Shown here: positions 32,731-44,586 of the stretch, in pieces | Numbering within the stretch: position 1 is the stretch's first letter | Layout: each line of letters begins with the position of its first letter | DNA from: Lunularia cruciata | Lineage: Eukaryota; Streptophyta; Marchantiopsida; Lunulariales; Lunulariaceae | NCBI GenBank assembly: GCA_948567375.1 | Contig: OX419757.1 | Location: forward strand, 11,112,974-11,176,973 | Direction of reading: 5' to 3' | Length of the DNA stretch: 64,000 bases | Position numbers and translations under genes: made by a program | Notes under the pieces: model-generated | Database searches by the model: none | What the model was told of the DNA's origin: nothing | The model's input: only the letters and a program-made list of their open reading frames with translations

Positions 32731-33205
32731 GTTTTTCAAATTTGAGACAAATCTTCAGAAAGTTCTATTATCTGAGCTGCAATTGATAGACTCCCATCAA
32801 GGAGTCAAATCCAGGAAAACCTCGACCTCAAATCATATGAGTTTTTCAAATTTGAGACAAATCTACAGAAAATTTTATTATCTGAGTTGCAATTGATAGA
32901 CTCACATCAAAACGTCAAATTGAGGAGAACCTCGACGTCAAATCATACAAGTATCGAGAAAATGGACAAGATATAACGTCACTTGAAGAGGTCACAAAGC
33001 GAGACAGGGACCATGTATATCTGCTAGATATTCTGCTACGGATTTATTTGATGGTGTTTATCTCAAAATGATTCTCCTCAACGTCAAATCATACAAGTAT
33101 CGAGAAAGTGGACAAGATCTAACGTCACTTGAAGAGGTCACAAAGCGAGACAGGGACCATATATATCTGCTAGATACTAATGGTGCTTATCTCAAAATGA
33201 AACCG
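32731..33205. repeat. Two adjacent tandem duplications (110 bp and 146 bp)
   Basis: The first unit, beginning GTTTTTCAAATTTGAGACAA, occurs at 32731 and again at 32841 (period 110 bp). The second, beginning CGTCAAATCATACAAGTATCG, occurs at about 32936 and 33082 (period 146 bp). The second copy of the latter lacks about 20 bp (after TGCTAGATA). The end of the first duplication overlaps the start of the second. Copies are about 90 percent identical or better. Confidence 0.9.
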
Positions 33206-33682
33206 TAAACATCCGCAAGTGCGACACTATGGTGAATGGTTTAGTAGAAACCGAGAATGACAAATGTCTTAAGCCATGCTGAAGCGGGAAGAAACAAATG
33301 ATCCAATTGCCTGTTTTAAGTTCTAGGTATACAAGCCTCCGGTTGCCAGCAACATTAACCCGCCGGTGTATATCAGCATTGGTGATCTTCGAAGGTCTTA
33401 AGTTAAGATTGGAACACAATGCCTACTGGTGCAGTTCCTGCTCACACATCGTTTCTCGGCTGCAAACTAATGTCACGGTAGGAGTGCTGCCGTGGAAAAT
33501 CTAGGGAGAAAGTGACGATGATTGTGGCAAAGCAAGACCATAAAGACGACTTAATCACACGCTTGCAAGGTTTACTGTCATCAACTCTCCTCAAAGCAAT
33601 GCCTCGGCTGCAGACCTGCTTCTGATGTCTGGAAAAAGTTTCGCGTGACGGAAGGGAAGAACTCTTTTGGCCCATCCAGCTT

Positions 33683-35469
<1,787 letters not shown>

Positions 35470-38166
35470 TTTGTCTAGAATCCGTGAACGCCGTGCTAAC
35501 TCTGCTGATTTAGACCTGCAACCAATTCCCACACTCTTCGAAGACTCAATCAAGCGCAAGTCCTTGTCCGACTGACGAGCCAAGCTGCGATCACGCATTC
35601 ATCTTCAATCAGAACAACAGAAGAGGGATCGGAACTGTCTTGGTCTTCTTCCAGCAAAATTGTAAGACTTGGAACACTGAAGTTGCATATATCATGCCAT
35701 CACTCAAGGTTTCAAACTCACGAACATTTGCACGAACTGGGGATGGAATCGGGAGGCTTCCTTTGTCACGTATGTCGGTCCAGAAAGTAGGTCCAGGACA
35801 GTTATGTGGGCCCAAGGCATTGATGTGACGCTTTGTCGAGTTGCAATACAGTAGTTATAAGCTAGATTTATATTCGCAGAGATTGCCATGAGCACATGTA
35901 AGTCAAGGGAGTCAAGGAGCCTGTGCGCTACCAATCCCAGCTTTGGCTGCGCAGATGAAGCACTCTGCGAGCAATAAACCCCTAGTGTCAGCTCTGTCAA
36001 GCATCTTGCTATGCAGTCCTGACGTCGTGCTGGGACAATCTTGCCGGTAAAGTGAAGTTACTCATCGACGTAGCAGGCAAATTACTGTGCGTTATCGCAG
36101 CAACAACTATGCACGAGAGAGAAGTGCCAAAAATGTGCAGTTCCCAGTACCCATATGCATGAACTTCCAGTAATCCACAGCACTACAATCTGCGTGGCCC
36201 GTATGGTAGTCGGAGGCTGGGCCATCAATGAACGTATGCCACATTTCGAGAGGAGATATATCTTGTAGCGAAGATGTCGGGAGTGGGGTCTATCACCCGT
36301 CTATGTAGAAGTCGCGAAGCAACTTCAAAAGCAACTTCAAAAGTCACGATTTTACAGAATTTACAAAGAAAGCCTCCTTGGTCGTCATTCTTTTCTCAAG
36401 GGTATGAATGTGGCGCTTTGGTCACATTGGTCTAGCATTTCAAGATACCACAACGCCAAATGCTCGACACGAAGCCTTAGGTGAAGACAATATCAGCAGT
36501 CGCAAGGAGCTGATCATCCAACTCGCAGAGTTTTTATTAGTCAAGCGGTGCAAGGTGAATCACGTTGAATTTGACTTGTAACAAGTCGAGACCGTCTAGG
36601 CGTAGGCTTGGCCAGTAGTACTCTTTCTCTGTTCCAGGAGGAACGTTTGGCTTCCAGTATAAGACGGCCTACTAATTCTTTCCATATAACACATTCATAT
36701 TCATTCTTAAGAACCCTAGTATCTGAAGACGGGAATGTCGAATCCCTAAAATTGCACTGAATCTGAACTGTACGATCGTTTCACATCGCGCTTTACCAAT
36801 GTCATCTGGATGTTCAGGAAAACCAGAAGAACACAAACAAGAATTCTGAGGCTGTAGGAATCACTTCCCAGCTCTGGCAAGTAGTGTTTTGTCATGGTTT
36901 AGCAGAATTTGCGCGACAGTGCATGAAAAATGCTCTGTTTGACCGGCGGGCGAAACTCGTATGACAGAATTTGTTTGACAGAGGAGCGAGATGATATTCA
37001 TTCTGAATGACATAACCTATTCTGTTGATCCCAGTTGAATGTCCCTATGATGGTCAAACTTGTCAATCCCTAATTTATACGATTCTCCCGTGCCACATAC
37101 ACATATCACATTGACAAAGTACAATTTACAATTTCGTAAACAGAGTGGAAGCGTGATTTCTTGGGGGATTCGATATCCTTGAATTGCTAAACATGAACTG
37201 ATGTTCGAAATCAGGTAAATTCACATCAAATTAACCGTGTTGTCGGTGAGAATCAGCCCATTCGATTAAGAAACAATAGTAGCCTCGTCGTGTAATCCTG
37301 AAAGATTTCGAGATTCTGTCATCTACACCAACTGTCCGAATTCTGTAGTACTGTTCCCATGGTCATCTACCACGTGTGAACTCTTTAGCAGGTAAAAGCG
37401 TGATGCAATGTGCTGCAGAGTGACTGACGTTTGAGATTATGAACAGGTTGATCACTCTGGTCGAAATTGGACGAGTGGGGACCGTGGTCACAGACATCGG
37501 TCCTGAACCTCGTCTGCTGCACTTAAGGGCAGCAACGCTTCATATGACGCTAGACCCCTAGATATCGGACCGTCAGATCGATGGATATAGCAATGACCTC
37601 GCTGCTTATTTGTGCCAGAATATCCAAGAGGCTGGGAGTGAAGGGAGCTAATTGGTGAAGAATGGACAAGCCTCTTAGCTACCTGACATGCATTCTGGAG
37701 CCTGGGTTACTGCTAAAGGTGCGTCTGGCGTAGAGGCCATTGTCAGTCGGTTAGATCACCTCTCGATTCAGACACGGCTTTTTCTATCAAGTGCCGCACA
37801 CAGAACTACACCTTACTTCGTAACTTTTGAAAGCTTTGTTAAGTGTATTGGCCTCTCGACCACGAAAGTCTGTCATACAGAAGATAGGGATGGGAATAAA
37901 TGGTATAAATGGTAGCGTACTTGCGTGCAACCGGAGCGCTGACTTGAATAGCATATGATTGGGGTAGATGACATGAATAATGTCTTCCTAGGTCTTGACG
38001 TGGAGGGAGGTTGTGAGGTAGGCACGACAGTCTCCGCGTCTGACAGTTCCAACGCAGGAAACACTGGAGGATTTCGAGAGAGCTTTAAACCGATTTGACA
38101 GTAAGCCTCACATAGAGCGAACATATCAATTTTCAGTTACATAAAGGTTTAGCATAGATAGTATAC
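35470..38166. other. Stretch without recognised gene, upstream of the ARF gene
   Basis: The first part should hold the promoter and 5' UTR of the ARF gene. A few open frames (35704-36000 minus, 37688-37915 plus, 37873-38124 minus) encode no domain I know. No repeats shared with the retroelements were found here, so this is one of the longest unique stretches. Confidence 0.4.
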
Positions 38167-38236
38167 AGCGACCGCGAAGGATGACAAGAAGGGTGGGAAG
38201 GCCCCATCAAGCCGTACAAGGAAAAGACATAGGGGC
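38167..38236 (-). mobile_element. 3'-end fragment of the non-LTR element (70 bp)
   Basis: It matches the antisense of the 3' UTR: CGACCGCG, then GGTGGGAAGGCCCCATC and AAGCCGTACAAGG. The hairpin sequence is kept with one change. Possible short flanking repeats (AGTATA at about 38160 and 38238) are too short to rely on. A local TAGTATATAG repeat follows it. Confidence 0.8.
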
Positions 38237-38940
38237 AGTATAGTAGTATATAGTTAGTAGTAGATAGTATATAGTTACAAAGATGTCGAAAGTTCACACG
38301 CCAGACAGTGCGACTGCGAATTATTGACGTGAATTGGAAGAATAACATTATGCACATGAAAGGGTGGCTCGGTCTCGTGTAGTCACCACTAGAACGAACG
38401 GTTGAATTCTTTTCTTTTTTTGTGTTATGTTTTGTTTGTTATCAGTGACTTGATTGCTTATGTGACTTGACTGCTTATTGAAGATTATGATAATTAAAAG
38501 CAAACTTGAATGATGAAACAGCGAAGTGCGGATATATCCTTATCTAGATATATTCAGTCACTACTATGGCAAAGTATTCAAGTGACTAAATGCATTGAAT
38601 GGTCAATACTCAGGAAGTCCCGCAAGTCAATATTCATGAGTTCATCCCGAACTATCCCTGTATATATCACATATACGTATAAATACATATATGTGCAGCG
38701 ACTACAGAGTTAAGGGTGAACCTGTTTCAGTGATGGAAGTAGTGATGGAAGCACGTTATTTCCTGTTGTCTTTGCATTATTTGCTTAATGGGGTTTATGA
38801 TGTGCTATTGCGAGAAGTCCTAAGGACGGTGTTTTCTAACATGTTGCTGGCAAGTCCAGCATAATGGAGAAAGTCTCTAGCATTCACTTGCGGAACAGAC
38901 ATTGCATCAACGTCCTTATGATGGTTTGCAGCTACTGAAC

Positions 38941-39198
38941 ATGCTTTTCTTGGTATTTTATTGCTCACAATTAAATTTGTGTTTCTCTCGTCAGCTAGGT
39001 GAAGCACCGGAAATTTCTCCAAGGGATTTCAGACCGATTCAAATAATAGCTTTCGCAATTCTACTCCTGTGCATCCTTGTCCAAGTTCCAGGAAGTGGGC
39101 ATAGCCAGAATGGGAAACCAATCAAGCCGTACAAGGAAAATCCCAAGGGTAAACTAAGCTCCGATAAACTAGTATTCCTGGATTGTGAGCCGGGGTAG
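38941..39198 (+). CDS. Possible small membrane or secreted protein, C-terminus rewritten by a mobile element
   Basis: 85 codons from the ATG at 38941. A hydrophobic run (IIAFAILLLCILVQV, about residues 37-51) is followed by a basic tail. CTCTCGTCAG at 38984-38993 could be a splice acceptor, so this may be a last exon. The codons for GKPIKPYKEN (39111-39140) are antisense non-LTR 3' UTR. The last codons, CCG GGG TAG, come from a second fragment inserted at 39190. Without that insertion the frame would read GAT TGT GAG TAA. No family is recognised; coding status is uncertain. Confidence 0.35.
   Translation: MLFLVFYCSQLNLCFSRQLGEAPEISPRDFRPIQIIAFAILLLCILVQVPGSGHSQNGKPIKPYKENPKGKLSSDKLVFLDCEPG
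39105..39145 (-). mobile_element. Antisense scrap of non-LTR 3' UTR
   Basis: AATGGGAAACC, then ATCAAGCCGTACAAGGAAAA, matches the antisense 3' UTR of the element at 21942-22020, including an exact run of about 17 bases (ATCAAGCCGTACAAGGA). It lies within the small reading frame at 38941-39198, 45 bp before a sense fragment of the same UTR, so the two can pair. Confidence 0.6.
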
Positions 39199-39296
39199 AT
39201 TTCTCATACAGACTCTATTGGGGCTTAGCCCCATGTTACCTTTTTTTCACTCCTTTTTACGGCTTGATGGGGTCTTCCCATCAACCCTTCTTCTCA
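39190..39296 (+). mobile_element. 107-bp 5'-truncated copy of the non-LTR element with 8-bp target duplication
   Basis: The sequence from GATTTCTCATACAGACTC through GGGGCTTAGCCCC to CATGTTAC is identical to the full element over about 42 bases. GGCTTGATGGGGTCTTCCC and a TTCTTCTC tail follow. ATTGTGAG flanks it on both sides (39182-39189 and 39297-39304). It is a very short, recent, cleanly delimited insertion, and it shows that the 3' end alone suffices as the inserted part. Confidence 0.85.
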
Positions 39297-40036
39297 ATTG
39301 TGAGTAACTTATTGATATGATTGTGCTAACATTTTCAGTGAAAGTAGGTGTACTCCACACGCATTAATAAGTTCCTTCTCTGCAATAACTCAAGAGGGTA
39401 TTAATTTTAACTTTGTAAGATAGCAGAACCTCAGGTTTTAAGCGTGGCTTAAGTAACACCACTCTTCTTTTTATATCAACACCTCACGATTAGTGAGCCA
39501 CTCATGAGGTTTAGTAGCTCACTAACTTACGGGCTCCCAGGCATCCACCAAGGGTTACAATAGTAGGTGAACGCTCCAGTTTCAGCTCAAAGGTGACCCC
39601 ACACACGCCATTTCAATGGCATTCATTGGTCACAGGACGTGAGTGCTCGATATGTATCTGGTACATGAGGTGTACAAGTTTGGTACTAGAGTTTGGTGGG
39701 TTAAGGAAACTCTTGTACCAAAGGAGTTGCATTCATTCTATCGCATCTACTTATGCATTGGCAGACGTCCTAGTAACTATAAGAACTTGTGAAATGTACA
39801 GGAATCCATATGAAACAGACTAATTAATGTCAAACTTCACTGCCGTGTTCTACATAACTGGCTACCTGGAACGACCACACATATCGTTGCGTACAGTTGC
39901 AGAGGTTTGGCTTTGTGTCAAGGTTCTTGCAAGCAAACTCCACTTCTGAACAGGTCTGTCGTCGATCATGAAGCTGCTCTTCAGTTTCAACATACATCGT
40001 CTAGAACAGCCTCAGTAGTCTGTAAAGCGTCACAAA

Positions 40037-40378
40037 ATGGCAAACAGGCACTCAGATTCTCATTGTGTCATTGTTTTGCTCCTCCTGGCGATTATACTGG
40101 TTCCCCGCACAACAGCAGCTGTCTACAGGCATGGGACGGACGAAGACAAAGTCAGGGAAGTTTACAAAGGAGCTTTGAGCCAGTTCCGTAAGTGCGCTGC
40201 TCATGATAAAATTGATATTTGCTGCCCCACAGCGATGAAGGTGATCACAGCTGGTACAGGCCTCAAGCACTGCGAACTGTACGAGAACTATATATTCACG
40301 CGCGGTTTGATTTTCCTCTGCGAGAGAATTGCAGTTGATTGCCCTGAGTTGCTTGTTCAACGTTCTGCAGTCAATTGA
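40037..40378 (+). CDS. Small secreted cysteine-rich protein
   Basis: 113 codons with a good plant start context (ACAAAATGG). Residues 9-29 are a clear signal peptide (HCVIVLLLLAIILVPRTTAAV) with cleavage likely after TTA or TAA. The mature part of about 85 residues has six cysteines, at 53, 62, 63, 79, 95 and 102 (pattern C-X8-CC-X15-C-X15-C-X6-C), enough for three disulfides. AATAAA at 40496-40501 lies about 118 bp after the stop. The pattern has a CC pair but lacks the CXC and the eight cysteines of lipid-transfer proteins, and I do not recognise the family. A role outside the cell (defence, signalling, reproduction) is only a guess from its architecture. Confidence 0.65.
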   Translation: MANRHSDSHCVIVLLLLAIILVPRTTAAVYRHGTDEDKVREVYKGALSQFRKCAAHDKIDICCPTAMKVITAGTGLKHCELYENYIFTRGLIFLCERIAVDCPELLVQRSAVN

Positions 40379-40495
40379 TGACAACGATACAGTACAAGTA
40401 AAAGCCCTCTTCTCATTTCTTCTGGAAACTCAAACATTGTAAATCGTTCTGCCATGTACAAAATTTTCAGTTGTGGTTTACTACCTCAACTCATC

Positions 40496-40501
40496 AATAA
40501 A
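40496..40501 (+). terminator. Poly(A) signal AATAAA of the secreted-peptide gene
   Basis: A canonical AATAAA about 118 bp downstream of the TGA stop of the Cys-rich protein, on the same strand. The distance fits a plant 3' UTR. Confidence 0.5.
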
Positions 40502-41545
40502 ATGATGCTGTCCTTCCAGAGTGTTGTGGCAGTCATCCCAAACGGATTCGTTAGCTTGGCTACTATGTTGCATTCGATTCCGCTATAAACTAGCTGACAT
40601 GAATCTTGAAGTCGGTTGGTTACAGTTTGTATGAGCCTAGTATCTCGATTTCATTCTTTGGATTTCATTACTTGTCTCACCAAAATGCATCTCTTTCTTT
40701 CCCATAGACGTCAACCAATACATGTGAACTTTGGGAATGACGTTCCGAATTTTCTTCCGGACTCTTCAATCACGACACCCTCGACCTGCAAACTTCGTTG
40801 AGAAGAGCACTTTCCTGGGCAACGGGAAGAACTCCTCTTCTGATGGCTCTCCACTTCCTTGATCTGCTGCTTGGATCTACCCTAAACCTCTGTAGAATTG
40901 GAGCAGTGTACCTACTTTTTCTTCCCATGTCCGTGGATGATCAGTTCAATACACACTCGGTGTTGCGTAGAGAGGTTGATCAGAATATGCTGGAAATTAT
41001 TTCATCTGCCGTTACTCCGTATCAGTCAAAGAAATCTTGAAATCGTTTGATTACAATGAGCATATGAGAAGTAAGCGTATGAGCATGATTTAACAGTTGC
41101 CGCATGATTTCAAGTTGAAGATTCTCATAGCTCACACGATGTGGCACCCGTATCAGCTGACTGTAGAATCTACAATCAGCTGATATGAATCTGTAAATGC
41201 CCAAGCAGGAAATCTCTATCATTGCTGGAGAATCACGCTCTCCTGCCAAGCACACGAGCGGCAATGCTGTCCATTAAAGGTTGGCAGCAACTTGTACTAA
41301 AGCAGCAGTAGTCAATCGATTTGTTTCAGTCTTTGCTCGAGCGTCTGATCTGTATGCAACTTGCACAGAAGTAGCCTAATCAAGCCTAATCAAGTACAGT
41401 CCTTTCTAGACCGCCTGATCGCCTGTGCTAGTGCAAATTCCGGGGAAGGATTTACACCTAAGAAATCAGTTCAACTTTCAAGAGCTACTGTTGTTGGGTT
41501 CTGAGCTTTTGATGACTACCAAAACCTCATTGGGAACAACGAAAA
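40502..41545. other. Stretch without recognised gene
   Basis: Short frames at 40616-41264 on both strands match no family. No retroelement homology was seen until the non-LTR fragment that starts at about 41547. Confidence 0.4.
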
Positions 41546-41546
41546 A

Positions 41547-41868
41547 CGCAACCGCGTAGGATAACAAGAAGGATGATAAGACGACCCATCATCTGTACAA
41601 GGATGAGACATAAGGTCTAAAATGTAATAAGATGGGCTAATTACCAATACCAATAGTATCGGGCAGGAGAAATCTGCTCTCGTGCATCTAAGATAACGCG
41701 AGGGAAAATGGAACTAAGCCCCAGTAGGATCGATATGAGAAATTTGCTAATCTATACCCAAAGATAACACGATAGAAAACCTGAAGAAAATAGAGCTAAG
41801 CCCAATGAAAATAGAGCTAAGCCCAATAATAACGATAGGAGAAATCTGCACTATTGCATCTAATATAA
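41547..41868 (-). mobile_element. Rearranged 3' end of the non-LTR element, end segment repeated three times
   Basis: It starts like the antisense 3' UTR (CGCAACCGCGTAGG, then CATCTGTACAAGG), heavily mutated. The segment around the stop codon, CTAAGCCC...GAGAAATCTGC, then appears in three degenerate forms (about 41660-41700, 41710-41775 and 41800-41868), each followed by CATCTAA/GATAA-like sequence. This looks like tandem duplication of the terminal 75-90 bp. Confidence 0.6.
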
Positions 41869-42140
41869 TTTGAACATTTCACACAAGTGAAATGTGAGGT
41901 TTCAAACGCACTGTTTGATTCGGTAATCCCACATACAACTGTTTGATTCGGTAATCCCACATACAAGATGAACTTCTCAAGAGAAAGCAAGAAATACTCG
42001 ATCAAAGTAGGCAGACAAAATATCTTCTATATTCTTGGATTCTTTGAACATAATATTCTTGCGAAAGAATTCAACGAAAGTTAAAATCTGTAAGGGTCTT
42101 TCATGAAGAATCTAAAACGATTAACTTTATTATTCATTCT

Positions 42141-43481
42141 AGATGATCATTCTAGTGGTTTTACCGAGTTGTTTCAGGTAACGGTAGTAGTATCGAGAAG
42201 AGACATTACTATGTCTATTAGTCGGGTGTTAGGTGTTAATCTATTTCTCTCAATGGAGAAGGACACGGGAATCATTAGACCGATTGTTATTGGAGATATC
42301 TTTTTGCGTTTGGTCAATCGTACCATTGTCCTTCAGCATCATTTTTATTTTCGACATCACCTTAGTCCACATCAGTTTGGAGTAGCTACACCTAGTGGAT
42401 GTGAAGCTATATCTCTAGGCATTAATGCACTCCTAGATATCCATCCAGAGTGATTCGTCCGACCGATGGATGTTGAGAATACTTTTAATAGTGTCTCACA
42501 TGCATCCATCTTTAGAGAGCTTAGGGAGGCTGGTGGATTCTTGGCGAGTCTCATTCCTTTTGTGCGGTCTTTTTACGGCTCTCCTGCTTCCCTTCACTTC
42601 TAGCATGGTGGTTCACAGGAGGGAATCACCGTCTTGGAGTCAACTGTTGGTACATGTCATGGAGATCCTTTGGGGGGGCCCTTATTTGCCATGGCTCACT
42701 TTAGAGCTCTCCTATCTATTACTTTGGCCATCCCATGTTATGTATTTCCCTCCTTGGCAAATGATACACACATCGTAGGCCCTGTAGATCAAATTAGGCA
42801 GGCCTTTGACTACTTGACTACCGAGCTACATCTAGTAGGCTTGAGAGTTAAGGTGCCAAAGTGTAGGGCATGGTCCCCTTTAGATATCCCTCTCCACCTT
42901 GAGCTTCCAGAGGGGTGTATCACATCCACAGATGGACTTCGTGTTCTTGGAGTGCCAATAGGATCAGAGGATTTTGTCACACGTTTCGTAAATGTTGCTC
43001 TTGCAAAGGATGTTCTCCATGTGGATGACCTTCCATTACTAGGAGATTCGCATGTGGCATTTGGTATACTCTCTTCCAGTATTGCTTGTCTACCATCCTA
43101 CCTCATCCATACAGTTCCCCCCTCACCATGTTTCTTATCACGTTTGAGAGCATTTGATAGGAGGATTATGGGAGTCTTTAGTGATATTATTGAACCAGTG
43201 ACTTTTGAGTGTGTGACAAAGGATTTGGCACGTAAACAGACGGCTCTGCCGATCTCATGTGGTGGGGTTGGCTTGCTTTCTATGGAGGAGATAGCACCTA
43301 TAGCATTTTTGGGTAGTTGTGCTCTCTCGGCACCCCTACTTTCCTCTAGTTTTGTGGTTGTTGATAGGCCGGTTTTGGAGACTTATGTGACAGAGGTGGA
43401 GGGAGGATTCTATTCTCTCTAGGTGTTATTGCGACAGAAGAGAGATAGTCTATCCTCTCGAGCACGAGAGGATAGACTATC
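42141..43481 (+). mobile_element. Decayed non-LTR element copy, 5' and 3' truncated
   Basis: The plus strand encodes DDHSSGFTELFQV through EVEGGFYSL, aligned without large gaps to residues 63-488 of the full element (about 75-80 percent identical protein by eye). Stops lie after DIHPE, in ASLHF and after FYSL. The catalytic LADD is LAND and GTRQGD is GTCHGD, so it is dead. Many differences are C-to-T or G-to-A, as expected for a methylated repeat. It ends in a perfect palindrome at 43444-43481 where homology breaks off. Confidence 0.85.
43444..43481. repeat. Perfect 17-bp inverted repeat at the end of the decayed non-LTR copy
   Basis: The left arm GATAGTCTATCCTCTCG (43444-43460), the loop AGCA and an exact complementary right arm (43465-43481). 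The left arm is element coding sequence (SLSSRARE region). The right arm replaces what should be GGGTTTTCCACCG, so it was copied from the left arm. Confidence 0.9.
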
Positions 43482-44104
43482 ACACATCTAATAGAAAACT
43501 ACAATAAAAACTCGAAGTTCACAAAAAAAATTTATTATCAAACAATCATAAAACCTCATTTTTTATTCATCTCTAAATATGGATATTGAGAAGAAAACTT
43601 AATTACAAATTTATCATTTCAAACAGTAAAACTTTTGGAAAAAAAGTCAAAGACATATCTATTTAATACTCATCTCCTTTATGCTCTTACACCTTTCAGT
43701 ACTAGCATTTTTAGTTCCATGTTAGATTACTTATATTTTATAGTTTTAAACTAGATATACAACTCCATAAAAATCAAGTTATAAAGTATATATCTTTCAT
43801 ACAATTGAGATTTAAATAATATTTCTAAATTATAATAAAGCTAAATAGTACTATTTTAAGATTAATGTGGGGATAATCTCCAATAACTCATGCATGGCAT
43901 AAGCACCCGATTGGACGAGTAGATATACACTTGACTGACCGTTGGTGACGAAGACGGCATTGTGGTTGTGTTCTCGTCGCAGTCTCGCGATGATAGAAAC
44001 GGTAACCACATAATATATGAGAAACTCGTGTGTCCGATTAGTCAAGAAAGAGTGGATACAATCGTTTACATCGTTTATCGCTTACGGTGATTACAATAGT
44101 TCTC
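43482..44104. other. AT-rich stretch without recognised gene
   Basis: Strongly A+T-rich, unlike the gene island. No frame of interest and no repeat shared with the rest of the window was found. Confidence 0.4.
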
Positions 44105-44226
44105 CTGTCTTTTCCTATTGGGGCTTAGCCCCATGTTACTTTTTTTTTTTTTTCTTTTCCTTGTACGGCCTGATGGGGGTCTTCCCATCGTTCGTTTTTC
44201 CTACGCGGTCGCCTTCTTCTCTTCTT
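44105..44226 (+). mobile_element. 3'-end fragment of the non-LTR element (about 120 bp)
   Basis: CTATTGGGGCTTAGCCCCATGTTAC, then a T-run, CCTTGTACGGCCTGATGGGGGTCTTCCCATC and CCTACGCGGTCGCC, followed by a TTCTTCTCTTCTTC tail. Both hairpins are present. The tail is T/C-rich on the element strand, consistent with the T tail of the full copy. It may be the detached 3' end of the copy at 42141-43481, or a separate insertion. Confidence 0.85.
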
Positions 44227-44413
44227 CTATTGGGAAATTGTAAACCCACCTGACCCATCCTATTCTAATATTTCCAGCCAATCAGAGTGGCTAATAGTGT
44301 GAAATTGATCGCTGTGACATGATTAGAGGATGTTTTCTACATGTTCCGACATTGTAACCAAACTCCTAACATAGCGAGAGTGGTTTGGTTGGTTTATTTG
44401 CACCCTGTATAAG

Positions 44414-44586
44414 AGAAGAGAATACTTTCCACTACTGAAAGTTAATAGAAAGTTTAAACCCTGCTTTTCCTTTTGATATAACAGTCCGCTAATTTGAACC
44501 TTCAATACTATAGAGGGTGAAGTGAACGAGAAAAGTTTACTGTTTCCCTTTTCTATAACTTTCAGTAGTGGAAAGTATTCTCTTCT
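44414..44586. mobile_element. MITE-like inverted-repeat element (173 bp)
   Basis: The left terminal arm 44414-44450 (AGAAGAGAATACTTTCC, then ACTACTGAAAGTTA) and the right arm 44551-44586 are reverse complements with one indel over about 36 bp. The 100-bp centre has no coding capacity. No certain target duplication was found. Superfamily unassigned; a folded single-copy hairpin is the alternative. Confidence 0.6.
44461..44504 (+). repeat. 44-bp direct repeat, copy 1 (copy 2 at 45070-45113)
   Basis: TGCTTTTCCTTTTGATATAAC, AGTCC, then CTAATTTGAACCTTCAA occurs here inside the MITE-like element and again about 610 bp downstream with a single substitution (PuCTAA, G against A). The second copy has no inverted-repeat arms around it. 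Confidence 0.85.

Noticed and set aside
38902-38940. Upstream TTG start for the frame at 38941-39198
   Set aside because: The first ATG is at 38941, and a splice acceptor inside the frame makes even that start uncertain.
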